Source: a virus. Taken from it: DNA of 20,276 nucleotides. The stretch is from IMG/VR virus record IMGVR_UViG_3300006641_000243, positions 1 through 20,276 of that record; one strand, 5' to 3'. Numbering within the stretch: the stretch's first letter is position 1; each line of letters opens with the position of its first letter. The position numbers and the translations under genes were made by a program. The notes beneath the pieces were generated by a model that did no database searches, had not been told where the DNA came from, and saw only the letters and a list, made by a program, of their open reading frames with translations. Shown here one piece after another: positions 1 through 4,506 of the stretch.

Positions 1-71
1 TCGCCACTACCTTCGGCGATCCGTTTACGCTTGGCCCAGATGTTTGCGTACAATCCCGGTTTGCTTGCCAT
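1..71 (-). CDS. Small basic phage protein, 5' part only (cut by left edge)
   Basis: Only the first 23 codons are inside the window. The product starts MASKPGLYANIWAKRKRIAE and continues with GSG. I recognise the pattern M-A-x-K-P-G-L-Y-A-N-I-x-A-K-R-x-R-I as the start of a short, lysine-rich protein found in many phage genomes; its function is unknown. ATG at 71 is preferred over ATG at 75, because the 75 frame stops after 16 codons and GAGG lies four bases upstream of 71. It follows the stop of the zinc-ribbon gene by a few bases, so it is probably in the same leftward transcript. Confidence 0.7.
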   Translation of the reverse strand, partial: MASKPGLYANIWAKRKRIAEGSG

Positions 72-77
72 ACATCC

Positions 78-281
78 TCACGCCGCGGGCGGCATGTCGT
101 TGTCAACTGGCGCGGGTTTACGAACCCTCGCACCTCGAGCGAATGTCAACACTTCGGCCTTCGGCTTCAGCGCGGCCGGCGGGTTGCACTCATAGCACCT
201 GATCCAGTCTCCGTTACCGTCTGCAATCCAACCAGAGGCATTGCAGTTCGGGCAGGGCGCGAGTCTGATCCCGTCGCTCAT
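78..281 (-). CDS. Small zinc-ribbon protein (67 aa)
   Basis: The 67-residue product has one four-cysteine zinc-ribbon-like motif: C10-P-N-C13 and C29-Y-E-C32, separated by a glycine-rich turn. A basic tail rich in Pro, Ala and Arg follows. The C-x-x-C-N-A-S-G start resembles the CxxCxGxG zinc repeats of DnaJ-like proteins, but one ribbon alone does not define a function. I chose ATG 281 instead of the longer open frame to 365 because it overlaps the stop of the upstream microprotein gene as ATGA, a typical coupling arrangement, and because the cysteine motif follows at once. Role unknown; a nucleic-acid or protein adaptor is possible. Confidence 0.65.
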   Translation of the reverse strand: MSDGIRLAPCPNCNASGWIADGNGDWIRCYECNPPAALKPKAEVLTFARGARVRKPAPVDNDMPPAA

Positions 282-424
282 GTCAGTATTCGGAACACCC
301 AGTAGGCCGCCGCAAACGCGAGCCCGAGCAACGCACCAGACCCTGCCGCGGCGAATACGAACCACGACACATCGGTCAAGAATCCAGCTTCCGCGAATTC
401 AATTTTAGGATCTGTCTCGCCCAT
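278..424 (-). CDS. Single-pass membrane microprotein (48 aa)
   Basis: This short frame runs from ATG 424 to TGA 278. The product begins MGETDPKIEFAEAGFLTD, an acidic N-terminus, followed by a hydrophobic stretch of about 25 residues from W20 (WFVFAAAGSGALLGLAFAAA, then YWVF) and a short basic tail RILT. That is a clear predicted transmembrane helix containing small residues (Gly, Ala, Ser). Its start lies inside the end of the 376-564 gene in another frame, and its stop overlaps the next ATG (ATGA). The Shine-Dalgarno site is weak, so translation may depend on coupling. Size and topology fit a small phage membrane protein such as a holin-like or lysis-accessory protein, but nothing specific identifies it as one. 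Confidence 0.5.
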   Translation of the reverse strand: MGETDPKIEFAEAGFLTDVSWFVFAAAGSGALLGLAFAAAYWVFRILT

Positions 425-564
425 ATACTCGGTTCGTGGTCTCTACCCCACCTTTCGATTCTACGCAAGACACGCTCGTATGCAAGTATGGTTTCGTTCA
501 GTTCTGAGATCGTCGCCAGCGCCTCAGCGTCCTTTACGGTCATCTGAACTATCACGGTCTCCAT
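376..564 (-). CDS. Hypothetical phage protein, 62 aa
   Basis: The product starts METVIVQMTVKDAEALATIS and is mostly predicted helix, with a repeated Glu/Leu/Ile pattern (ISELNETILAYERVLRRIER) that suggests a short coiled coil. No family recognised. A strong AGGAGG lies just upstream. It is only one base from ATG 567 but four from ATG 564, so 564 is the more likely start. The first 40 or so bases overlap the 3' end of the 524-784 gene in a different frame, an unusually long overlap even for a phage. Confidence 0.6.
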   Translation of the reverse strand: METVIVQMTVKDAEALATISELNETILAYERVLRRIERWGRDHEPSIWARQILKLNSRKLDS

Positions 565-784
565 CATCCCTCCTAAGCCACGCGGGTACTTCTTGCGCGT
601 CGTATCGATAGGGTGCCGCTACCCCAATCTGGACGCAACTCAGCTCTCGCTCGAGCGCGTAAAGCTCTGACTTGACGTCTCTGATGCGTTGCATTAGCTG
701 CCGCTTGCGTAGCTCTTGCGTCGTCCACGGCGTCGCAGACGATGTCGATGACGGGTGCGATTCTGAGTGCGATGATTGCGTCAT
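524..784 (-). CDS. Hypothetical coiled-coil protein, 86 aa
   Basis: ATG 784 is preceded by AGGAGA six bases upstream. The N-terminus is a Ser/Thr/His-rich, probably disordered segment of about 20 residues. A charged amphipathic helix follows, around residues 23-50 (ELRKRQLMQRIRDVKSELYA, then LEREL), then a Tyr/Pro-containing stretch and a very charged tail (RRDDGDRDSSDDRKGR). The charged tail lies where the gene overlaps the start of the downstream gene, so its composition may be constrained by dual coding. No known family. A second open frame (573-854) covers most of the same DNA; the ribosome-binding site favours this one. Confidence 0.55.
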   Translation of the reverse strand: MTQSSHSESHPSSTSSATPWTTQELRKRQLMQRIRDVKSELYALERELSCVQIGVAAPYRYDAQEVPAWLRRDDGDRDSSDDRKGR

Positions 785-854
785 GGTGTTTCTCCTGTTT
801 GCATTTTGTGTAGTACCGAGTGCCACAGATGGCACAGCTTCTAACCCATCTCAT
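573..854 (-). CDS. Possible zinc-knuckle protein overlapping 524-784 (93 aa)
   Basis: ATG 854 overlaps the stop of the nuclease gene as ATGA, the same coupling used by its neighbours. The 23 codons that do not overlap another gene encode a compact metal-binding-like motif: C7-A-I-C10, then C18 and H23/H24 (CAICGTRYYTKCKQEKHH). After this the frame stays open to 573 through DNA that also encodes the 86-aa coiled-coil protein, and there the product is an Arg/Ala-rich sequence of doubtful quality. Either this is a real gene with an out-of-frame partner inside it, or the open frame is chance after the motif. No family recognised. Confidence 0.35.
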   Translation of the reverse strand: MRWVRSCAICGTRYYTKCKQEKHHDAIIALRIAPVIDIVCDAVDDARATQAAANATHQRRQVRALRARARAELRPDWGSGTLSIRRARSTRVA

Positions 855-1174
855 TTCTCGGGCAGCTCCCCGCGGATCATCGGGATCGCGTCCTCGAGCT
901 TCATCATAACCAGCCAGTTTTTGCCGTCTGCGCGCATGGCGACAATCGGTATATCGCCGGGGCCACACGCGGCTTCGACCTGATCCATGAACTCGTAGAC
1001 CGAGAGCTTTGCCCGACGCTTGCACTCCCACCGGAACTGGCCTGTGGTGATGTCGTCCCCGCCGTCACGGCTCTGGCCGATATTGCGCTTGACCACCCAC
1101 CCAAGCTGCTCCGAGAGGATCTGTGCCAGCTCACGCTCACCCGCGGCACCCTTTCTGCGCTGACTGGCGCTCAC
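851..1174 (-). CDS. PD-(D/E)xK nuclease-like phage protein (resolvase-type)
   Basis: The 107-aa product has the spacing of a small PD-(D/E)xK nuclease as found in phage Holliday-junction resolvase-like and putative endonuclease families. An N-terminal helix carries G-E13-R-E15, a G-G-D40-D41-I strand follows, then W-E50-C-K52, the E-x-K pair. The C-terminal half (IPIVAMRADGKNWLVMMKLE) resembles the strand-rich end of the same small phage family. Metal-dependent cleavage of DNA or branched DNA is the expected activity; the substrate cannot be read from sequence. The start is GTG 1174, overlapping the upstream stop as GTGA, with AGAGGA about eight bases before it. It could process recombination or packaging intermediates made by the plus-strand recombination genes. 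Confidence 0.72.
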   Translation of the reverse strand: MSASQRRKGAAGERELAQILSEQLGWVVKRNIGQSRDGGDDITTGQFRWECKRRAKLSVYEFMDQVEAACGPGDIPIVAMRADGKNWLVMMKLEDAIPMIRGELPEK

Positions 1175-1368
1175 TCGGTCATCCTCTCGATCTCGGCCTC
1201 GAGCGATATGATCCGGTGCTGGAGTAGTGCGGCCTCATGCCAGAGTCCTGCTTGTCTAATTTTGGCAAGAGCGAACGCCATACCCTTGTCGTGATGTTGT
1301 CCGTACGCCCACGGAGCACGATCGAGTTCTTCTTTCCAAGAACCCGGCGGTGATTGATTGTCGATCAT
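1171..1368 (-). CDS. Hypothetical phage protein, 65 aa
   Basis: A small soluble protein with a Pro/Ser N-terminus (MIDNQSPPGSWKEELDRAPW) and a C-terminal helix with regular hydrophobic spacing (LLQHRIISLEAEIERMTE), suggesting a short coiled coil or dimer helix. No family recognised. ATG 1368 overlaps the preceding stop as ATGA, and its own stop overlaps the GTG of the nuclease gene. It is translationally linked to both neighbours and may be an accessory protein, but that is guilt by association only. Confidence 0.65.
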   Translation of the reverse strand: MIDNQSPPGSWKEELDRAPWAYGQHHDKGMAFALAKIRQAGLWHEAALLQHRIISLEAEIERMTE

Positions 1369-1730
1369 TTGATTTTGTCCCTGAGTTTGATAACGCCACG
1401 TTCACCCCAGAGCGCACGGATCAGGCCAACGAGGTGAGGGTCGCCAAGAACGGCTTTGGGGTCTGCTGCACGGATTGCATCGCCAACTTCACCCTTGAAG
1501 AAATCTAGTCCGTTCGGGTCAAGTCTGGCGTACCTAGCATCCAGCAACCGGAGTCTTAACATGGGGTCGGCACTCGCCTCACTCCAGAACTTCTGACTGG
1601 AATGGATAGCGTAAGAGTGACTAGGACTGATGGATGGTGGACTCTGCACGGGCGCAGACGGAGTTACGCCTGACCACCGATCGTGCAGAGGCTGATGGAC
1701 GGAGCCACCCTGCTGCGAGCTACTTTTCAC
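1365..1730 (-). CDS. Hypothetical phage protein, 121 aa, with disordered N-terminus
   Basis: The last two thirds look like a folded helical domain (KFWSEASADPMLRLRLLDAR through LDFFKGEVGDAIRAADPKAV to the basic end GVIKLRDKIK). The first 45 residues are Ser/Pro/Gln/His-rich low-complexity sequence. I do not recognise a named family. The start is uncertain: GTG 1730 is the first start in the frame and has no convincing Shine-Dalgarno site, and the first ATG is at residue 57, inside the folded part. An internal GTG giving a start near PVQSPPS is possible. The gene begins right after the hairpin-rich element at 1731-1966 and is first in the leftward set of small genes. Confidence 0.55.
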   Translation of the reverse strand: MKSSSQQGGSVHQPLHDRWSGVTPSAPVQSPPSISPSHSYAIHSSQKFWSEASADPMLRLRLLDARYARLDPNGLDFFKGEVGDAIRAADPKAVLGDPHLVGLIRALWGERGVIKLRDKIK

Positions 1731-1966
1731 GGGTTACCCCGCTGTGGTTCGCGCTTCCTCGCTTCACGCTGCGCGTTCAGAGGCCCACCGCCCCGGTCTG
1801 AATTTAAGGATCTGCTGCGCGTAGTTTCCCCGACCAGCATTCCCGAGGTAGGCGTGGTGGAGTGGTTGACAGGACTAGAACAGCCCGTCAGACTTCCATC
1901 ACGCTTAAACCGCAAATCAAGCGTAAGGCTCCCCCGTAGCCGCGTCAAGCCCCCGTAACAGGGGGT
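1731..1966 (-). ncRNA. Candidate structured RNA / leader element between regulator and leftward genes
   Basis: About 235 bp between the regulator gene and the 121-aa gene hold no convincing protein. An open frame crosses it, but its product (containing PTSGMLVGETTRSRSLN) is low in hydrophobic structure and carries the hairpins below. Visible structure: an 8-bp stem with an 8-nt loop at 1901-1924 (ACGCTT...AAGCGT, extended by G-T and A-T), a C5/G5 stem at 1947-1968, and two copies of GCTGCGCGT (1768-1776 and 1814-1822). The minus strand contains TGCTGGTCGGGGAAACTACG. The general character recalls phage antirepressor-control antisense RNAs of the P1 C4 type, but I cannot confirm membership. An attachment site is another possibility. 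Confidence 0.35.
1920..1948 (-). promoter_or_regulatory. Possible leftward promoter for the structured element
   Basis: On the minus strand TTGACG (1948-1943) is followed, after 17 bases, by TACGCT (1925-1920). The -35 box matches the sigma-70 consensus at five of six positions; the -10 box is weak, with three of six. A start near 1913 would transcribe the element and possibly the leftward gene set. This is pattern matching only. Confidence 0.28.
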
Positions 1967-1968
1967 TT
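1947..1968. terminator. GC-rich hairpin 3' of the regulator gene
   Basis: AAGCCCCCGTAACAGGGGGT followed by TT forms a stem of five C-G pairs, extended by G-T and two A-T pairs, with a six-base loop. It lies about 45 bases beyond the regulator stop. The T-run is better on the plus strand (TTTGTCGTTT) than on the minus strand (CTTGACG), so its strength as a terminator for the regulator transcript is doubtful. It could act as a weak bidirectional terminator or as part of the structured element. Confidence 0.4.
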
Positions 1969-2010
1969 GTCGTTTCTGCATGTCCAGTATCCCCTTTGTG
2001 TGGAATCGGC

Positions 2011-2259
2011 TCAAAAGCCTTCTGCGTCGGGTTTAGGGCGTAGTCCTGCCTTGATCTTTCGGATCAGGCGCTGGGTCGACTTGCTCGGCTCCCCGTCCTC
2101 GAGCTCCGCTATCACCTCCCGGTGCAGCTCGCGCAGTAGGTACTTCTCTGGGATCTTCCCGGCCGCCACCCACTTGCTGACGTACTGCCGGGTCACACCA
2201 AAGTGCTTTGCCAAACCAGACTGGTTACCGTGCTTCTCGATTAAGTCTTGAATGTCCAT
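2011..2259 (-). CDS. Cro-like helix-turn-helix regulator (82 aa)
   Basis: A small DNA-binding protein of the Cro/CI helix-turn-helix type. The recognition unit is around residues 13-32 (QSGLAKHFGVTRQYVSKWVA), with the classic spacing of A-x-x-F-G-V-T-R-x-x-V-S-x-W. A C-terminal basic/acidic tail of about 45 residues follows, with no peptidase or oligomerisation domain, so it is Cro-sized rather than CI-sized. The start has an excellent AAGGAGG seven bases upstream. It is transcribed away from the plus-strand operon and sits beside a promoter with two operator-like boxes, so it probably represses that promoter, its own, or both. No second repressor is visible in the window, so it may be the sole local switch regulator or the partner of one encoded elsewhere. 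Confidence 0.82.
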   Translation of the reverse strand: MDIQDLIEKHGNQSGLAKHFGVTRQYVSKWVAAGKIPEKYLLRELHREVIAELEDGEPSKSTQRLIRKIKAGLRPKPDAEGF

Positions 2260-2304
2260 GAATCCTCCTTACGGGTTCGCACTCTGCCCGAAAAAATATT
2301 TGCA

Positions 2305-2331
2305 CACAAGTGTTGACAAGCACAAATGTGG
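2305..2331. promoter_or_regulatory. Two operator-like boxes overlapping the early promoter
   Basis: CACAAGTGTTG (2305-2315) and CACAAATGTGG (2321-2331) match at nine of eleven positions and begin 16 bases apart. The cores also have short dyad symmetry (ACAC-AA-GTGT and CACA-AA-TGTG). The first box covers the start of the -35 and the second fills the spacer, so a bound repressor would block RNA polymerase. The divergent Cro-like regulator is the obvious candidate ligand (inference). Confidence 0.45.
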
Positions 2332-2340
2332 GTGTATGCT
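2313..2340 (+). promoter_or_regulatory. Sigma-70-type promoter of the plus-strand early operon
   Basis: TTGACA (2313-2318, perfect -35) is followed after a 16-base spacer by TATGCT (2335-2340, four of six -10 matches). A start around 2347 leaves a leader of about 28 bases with GGGAG before ATG 2375. It is the only strong promoter-like sequence in the divergent gap and faces the nine-gene operon. Confidence 0.6.
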
Positions 2341-2374
2341 CACTTCCGTTGACAGACAAAGACGGGAGACACAC

Positions 2375-2653
2375 ATGTACCGCACGAACCAGAAAGCATT
2401 GTTTGAGATTGAGCGCACACACGACAGCGACTACCGGCCATCGGCGGTTGGCGCTTGGGTCTGCCATGAGATCGCCCGCTGCGACAACTGCAAAGAGACC
2501 GGCAAGATTGCCGAGTATTCGCGCGACGCAGACGATCGCGAGATCTTCGCCTGCGCTCAATGCCAAGGTTATATCGGTACTTGCGTCGCCTGTGACTCAA
2601 GCCCTTCTGTGATCGACGACTGGTGTGTTGACTGCGCCAAGGAGGCCGCATGA
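2375..2653 (+). CDS. Double zinc-ribbon protein, first gene of the early operon (92 aa)
   Basis: The product has four C-x-x-C pairs: C36/C39, C60/C63, C70/C73 and C84/C87, plus C30-H31. This is enough for two zinc-ribbon or rubredoxin-like knuckles. The N-terminal 28 residues carry no motif. There is no catalytic signature, so a role as a nucleic-acid or protein-binding adaptor is the most one can infer. I chose ATG 2375 rather than the longer frame from 2252, because the latter crosses the promoter and 2375 has GGGAG six bases upstream. It is the first gene after the promoter and would be made earliest, a typical position for host-takeover proteins. Its stop overlaps the next ATG. Confidence 0.72.
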   Translation: MYRTNQKALFEIERTHDSDYRPSAVGAWVCHEIARCDNCKETGKIAEYSRDADDREIFACAQCQGYIGTCVACDSSPSVIDDWCVDCAKEAA

Positions 2654-2850
2654 ACGCTGAACTAGAACGAGTGATCAACGACCTGAAGTCTGGCGCGTCG
2701 ATCGTAACGCCAGACAACGCCGAGGCGCTGCTGCGCTTCGTATTCCAACTCGGCCACATGGATGGCTACACCGATGGCGTCAAGTACGCCACCACCGCAT
2801 CGATCGCTGAGATCTACCAGCGCATCGAAAAGACGGAGGGCGACATATGA
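2650..2850 (+). CDS. Hypothetical early protein, 66 aa
   Basis: A small acidic, mostly helical protein: MNAELERVINDLKSGASIVT, then an amphipathic segment (DNAEALLRFVFQLGHMDGYT) and a C-terminal helix. A strong AAGGAGG lies four bases before ATG 2650, inside the end of the zinc-ribbon gene, and the start overlaps that stop as ATGA. No family recognised. Confidence 0.65.
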   Translation: MNAELERVINDLKSGASIVTPDNAEALLRFVFQLGHMDGYTDGVKYATTASIAEIYQRIEKTEGDI

Positions 2851-2966
2851 AGCGCCCTTCAGTCTGGCCGGCCGTGGCATTGATCATCGTCGTGTATCTG
2901 CTCGCCGCGTTGGTTGAACCTTGTGACGGACATAGTTGTGATCAAGAAACGACGACTGCGAACTGA
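2847..2966 (+). CDS. Single-pass membrane microprotein (39 aa)
   Basis: ATG 2847 overlaps the previous stop as ATGA and has GGAGG about seven bases upstream. The product starts MKRPSVWPAVALIIVVYLLA and continues with ALVEPCDGHSCDQE, a basic N-terminus, one transmembrane helix of about 18 residues and a short acidic tail with two cysteines spaced for a disulphide. The positive-inside rule predicts the tail faces the periplasm. In an early operon it may be a membrane-acting host-takeover or superinfection-exclusion peptide, but no homolog is recognised. The cysteines could also suggest a lipoprotein-like anchor, although there is no proper lipobox. Confidence 0.55.
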   Translation: MKRPSVWPAVALIIVVYLLAALVEPCDGHSCDQETTTAN

Positions 2967-2996
2967 GTTTTGGGAACAGGTAAAACGGGAGACACC

Positions 2997-3140
2997 ATGG
3001 AAAACTACTGGAACGACGACGATTCAAGCTGGTGGTACCAGCAAGATCTCGAGATGCAAGAGCGCGACGAAGAACAACGAATCGAAGCCTGCAACAAGGC
3101 ACTAGCCGAACTGAAGGAGAGACTCGATGAAAGTGTATGA
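2997..3140 (+). CDS. Small acidic helical protein before Erf (47 aa)
   Basis: The product is MENYWNDDDSSWWYQQDLEM followed by a highly charged helix (QERDEEQRIEACNKALAELK, then ERLDESV). The N-terminus is rich in Trp/Tyr and Asp, the rest in Glu/Gln/Lys. ATG 2997 has GGGAG eight bases upstream, in a leader that repeats the CGGGAGACAC sequence found before the first gene of the operon. Its last 14 bases overlap the start of erf. No family recognised; the short acidic, aromatic form recalls small phage inhibitor or adaptor peptides, without proof. Confidence 0.5.
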   Translation: MENYWNDDDSSWWYQQDLEMQERDEEQRIEACNKALAELKERLDESV

Positions 3141-3813
3141 GAAGATCGCCGCGGTCACCGCGGAACTGTCCCGCATAGGTATCAGCAAGGACAGCAAGAA
3201 CACCTCGCAGGGTTACGCCTTCAGAGGTATTGATCAAGTCTACGGCGCACTCTCGCCGTTACTCGCCAAGCACGGACTCTGCATTCTGCCGCGCGTCAAG
3301 GATCGCGAGGTTATAGAGCGCCAGAACCGATCTGGCACCGCCCTGTTCTACGTCTGCCTTACCGTTGAGTTTGATTTCGTCGCGGCTGAGGATGGTTCCA
3401 AGCACACGATCGTCACGATAGGAGAGGCAATGGACTCAGGTGATAAGGCCAGCAACAAGGCCATGAGTGCGGCATACAAGTACGCCGCGATCCAGACATT
3501 CTGCATCCCGACAGAGGGAGACAACGACGCCGACAGCACGACGCATGAGGTGCGCGGCGGGTTCACGGTCGACCCTCGAGGCGATCTCGGCAAGCCCGCG
3601 GACACCAGCAAGCGCGACCAGTTCGTGACCGAGTTCCGCGCAGCGTTCGATCTCGATGCCGAGGAGAAAGACATCGCGATCGCAGTACTCGGTATCCATG
3701 AGCGGATCAGCACCGACCATGATCTTTACATCGCGGTCGCCGACGCCATGAGCGCCAAGGAGCGCGGTGCAATTAAGAAATACGTCCAGATGGCAAAGGA
3801 GCAAAGAGCGTGA
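3127..3813 (+). CDS. erf: ERF-family single-strand DNA annealing protein
   Basis: A single-strand annealing recombinase of the ERF superfamily (P22 Erf type). It coats ssDNA and pairs complementary strands during phage recombination or genome circularisation. The ERF core spans about residues 1-140: an N-terminal helix (VYEKIAAVTAELSRIGISKD), the Y-A-F-R-G-I-D-x-V-Y segment, the hydrophobic strand pair around 70-90, and the diagnostic GEAMDSGDKASNKAMSAAYK motif near 100-120. The remaining 90 residues form a charged helical tail expected to mediate interactions. At 228 aa it is close to P22 Erf (about 204). AAGGAGA lies six bases before ATG 3127. Its stop overlaps the GTG of the SSB-like gene, so the two are coupled. 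Confidence 0.92.
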   Translation: MKVYEKIAAVTAELSRIGISKDSKNTSQGYAFRGIDQVYGALSPLLAKHGLCILPRVKDREVIERQNRSGTALFYVCLTVEFDFVAAEDGSKHTIVTIGEAMDSGDKASNKAMSAAYKYAAIQTFCIPTEGDNDADSTTHEVRGGFTVDPRGDLGKPADTSKRDQFVTEFRAAFDLDAEEKDIAIAVLGIHERISTDHDLYIAVADAMSAKERGAIKKYVQMAKEQRA

Positions 3814-4100
3814 AGCAGTTCGATCGAACCAACACCGGCACTCTCGGCAGAAACACAGACCGCAAGAGCGACAAGCATCCTGAGTACACGGGATCGCTTA
3901 ACGTCGGCGGCGTCGAATACTGGCTGAATGCATGGGTTAAAACGGCCGGCCCGACCGCAAAGGAACCGGGCTCGAAATTCTTTAGCCTGAGCATCAAACC
4001 CAAGGACGGATTCCCAGACCGTAAGCCGCCGCCGAAAGGAGAACTGACGGAAGCAAACTGGGCAACCGCCGAGATGCATGACGACAAGATCCCGTTCTAG
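3810..4100 (+). CDS. Putative ssDNA-binding protein with SSB-type C-terminal tip (96 aa)
   Basis: The start is GTG 3810, overlapping the erf stop, with AAGGAG about nine bases upstream. The protein belongs to a small phage family I recognise by its pattern: N-T-G-T-L, R-K-S-D-K-H-P-E-Y-T-G-S, a strand V-G-G-V-E-Y-W-L-N-A-W-V-K, then K-F-F-S-L-S-I-K-P-K. The alternating strands with aromatics (residues 27-62) fit an OB-like beta barrel. The last residues are MHDDKIPF. E. coli SSB ends in DDDIPF, the acidic tip that recruits partner proteins, so the match of D-D-x-I-P-F is notable. Its place between Erf and NinB supports a role in recombination. The ssDNA-binding call is inference. Confidence 0.6.
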   Translation: MKQFDRTNTGTLGRNTDRKSDKHPEYTGSLNVGGVEYWLNAWVKTAGPTAKEPGSKFFSLSIKPKDGFPDRKPPPKGELTEANWATAEMHDDKIPF

Positions 4101-4101
4101 G

Positions 4102-4506
4102 ATGCTGCGAGTATTCCCAAAAGGTACGCGCCCAGAGCAGATTGCCGACGCGGTGTCTGTTCTGGTGCGCGAGCTCGATCCTGCTATCAGTTGGCAGGTA
4201 TCGATCGAAGCGTTCAAGCCCAAGCGCACCGACCAGCAGAATGCCTTTCTCTGGGGGGTGGTGTATCCATCCATCCTCGAGGGAGGTGGAGAGGCGCTGC
4301 GAGGTTGGACGAAACAGGATCTGCATGAGTATTTCCTGATCGAGACTTTCGGTTCAGAGATCATCGAGGGTTTCGGTAGGAAGCGACACAAGCCACTCAA
4401 GCGATCCAGCAAGATGACCAAGCAGGAATTCCGTGACTACATCTCCGTCATCGAGGTGCGCTGCGCCGAGATGGGGATTCACATACCGGAGCCAAGATAT
4501 GAATAG
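4102..4506 (+). CDS. ninB: NinB-type recombination mediator (lambda Orf family)
   Basis: Resembles lambda NinB/Orf, which helps load annealing or strand-exchange proteins on SSB-coated DNA and replaces host RecFOR functions. The product is 134 aa against 146 in lambda. Family signs: K-P-K-R-T-D-Q-Q-N-A-F-L-W near residue 41, the aromatic helix GWTKQDLHEYFLIETFGSEI around 70-90, and the C-terminal FRDYISVIEVRCAEMGIHIP. I use ATG 4102, one base after the SSB-like gene's stop. The frame is open from ATG 4078, but that start would lie inside the previous gene. It overlaps the next ATG by eight bases. Pairing with an SSB-like protein ending in D-D-x-I-P-F fits a mediator that works on SSB. Confidence 0.82.
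   Translation: MLRVFPKGTRPEQIADAVSVLVRELDPAISWQVSIEAFKPKRTDQQNAFLWGVVYPSILEGGGEALRGWTKQDLHEYFLIETFGSEIIEGFGRKRHKPLKRSSKMTKQEFRDYISVIEVRCAEMGIHIPEPRYE

Noticed and set aside
573-1031. 152-codon version of the zinc-knuckle frame
   Set aside because: The part upstream of 854 only overlaps the nuclease gene in another frame and encodes an unstructured Arg/Gly-rich sequence; the ATGA-coupled start at 854 is the only plausible one.
1848-1945. tRNA-like segment (GGTGGAGTGGTTGACAGG resembles a D-arm)
   Set aside because: No pairing acceptor stem, no anticodon stem-loop and no TTCRA T-arm with matching stem could be built on either strand.
1727-2014. Open frame across the hairpin-rich element as a protein gene
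   Set aside because: The frame begins with TTG inside the regulator gene end (or an internal ATG at 1981) without a Shine-Dalgarno site. The product lacks secondary-structure logic and the DNA carries stems. Kept as a candidate RNA element, though translation is not excluded.
2349-2354. Second TTGACA downstream of the early promoter
   Set aside because: No -10-like sequence at 16-18 bases; that spacing falls on the ribosome-binding site and start codon of the first gene.
3726-4421. 231-codon minus-strand frame opposite the SSB-like gene and ninB
   Set aside because: Opposes recognised coupled genes, has a Ser/Cys/Arg-rich product without domains and no start signals.
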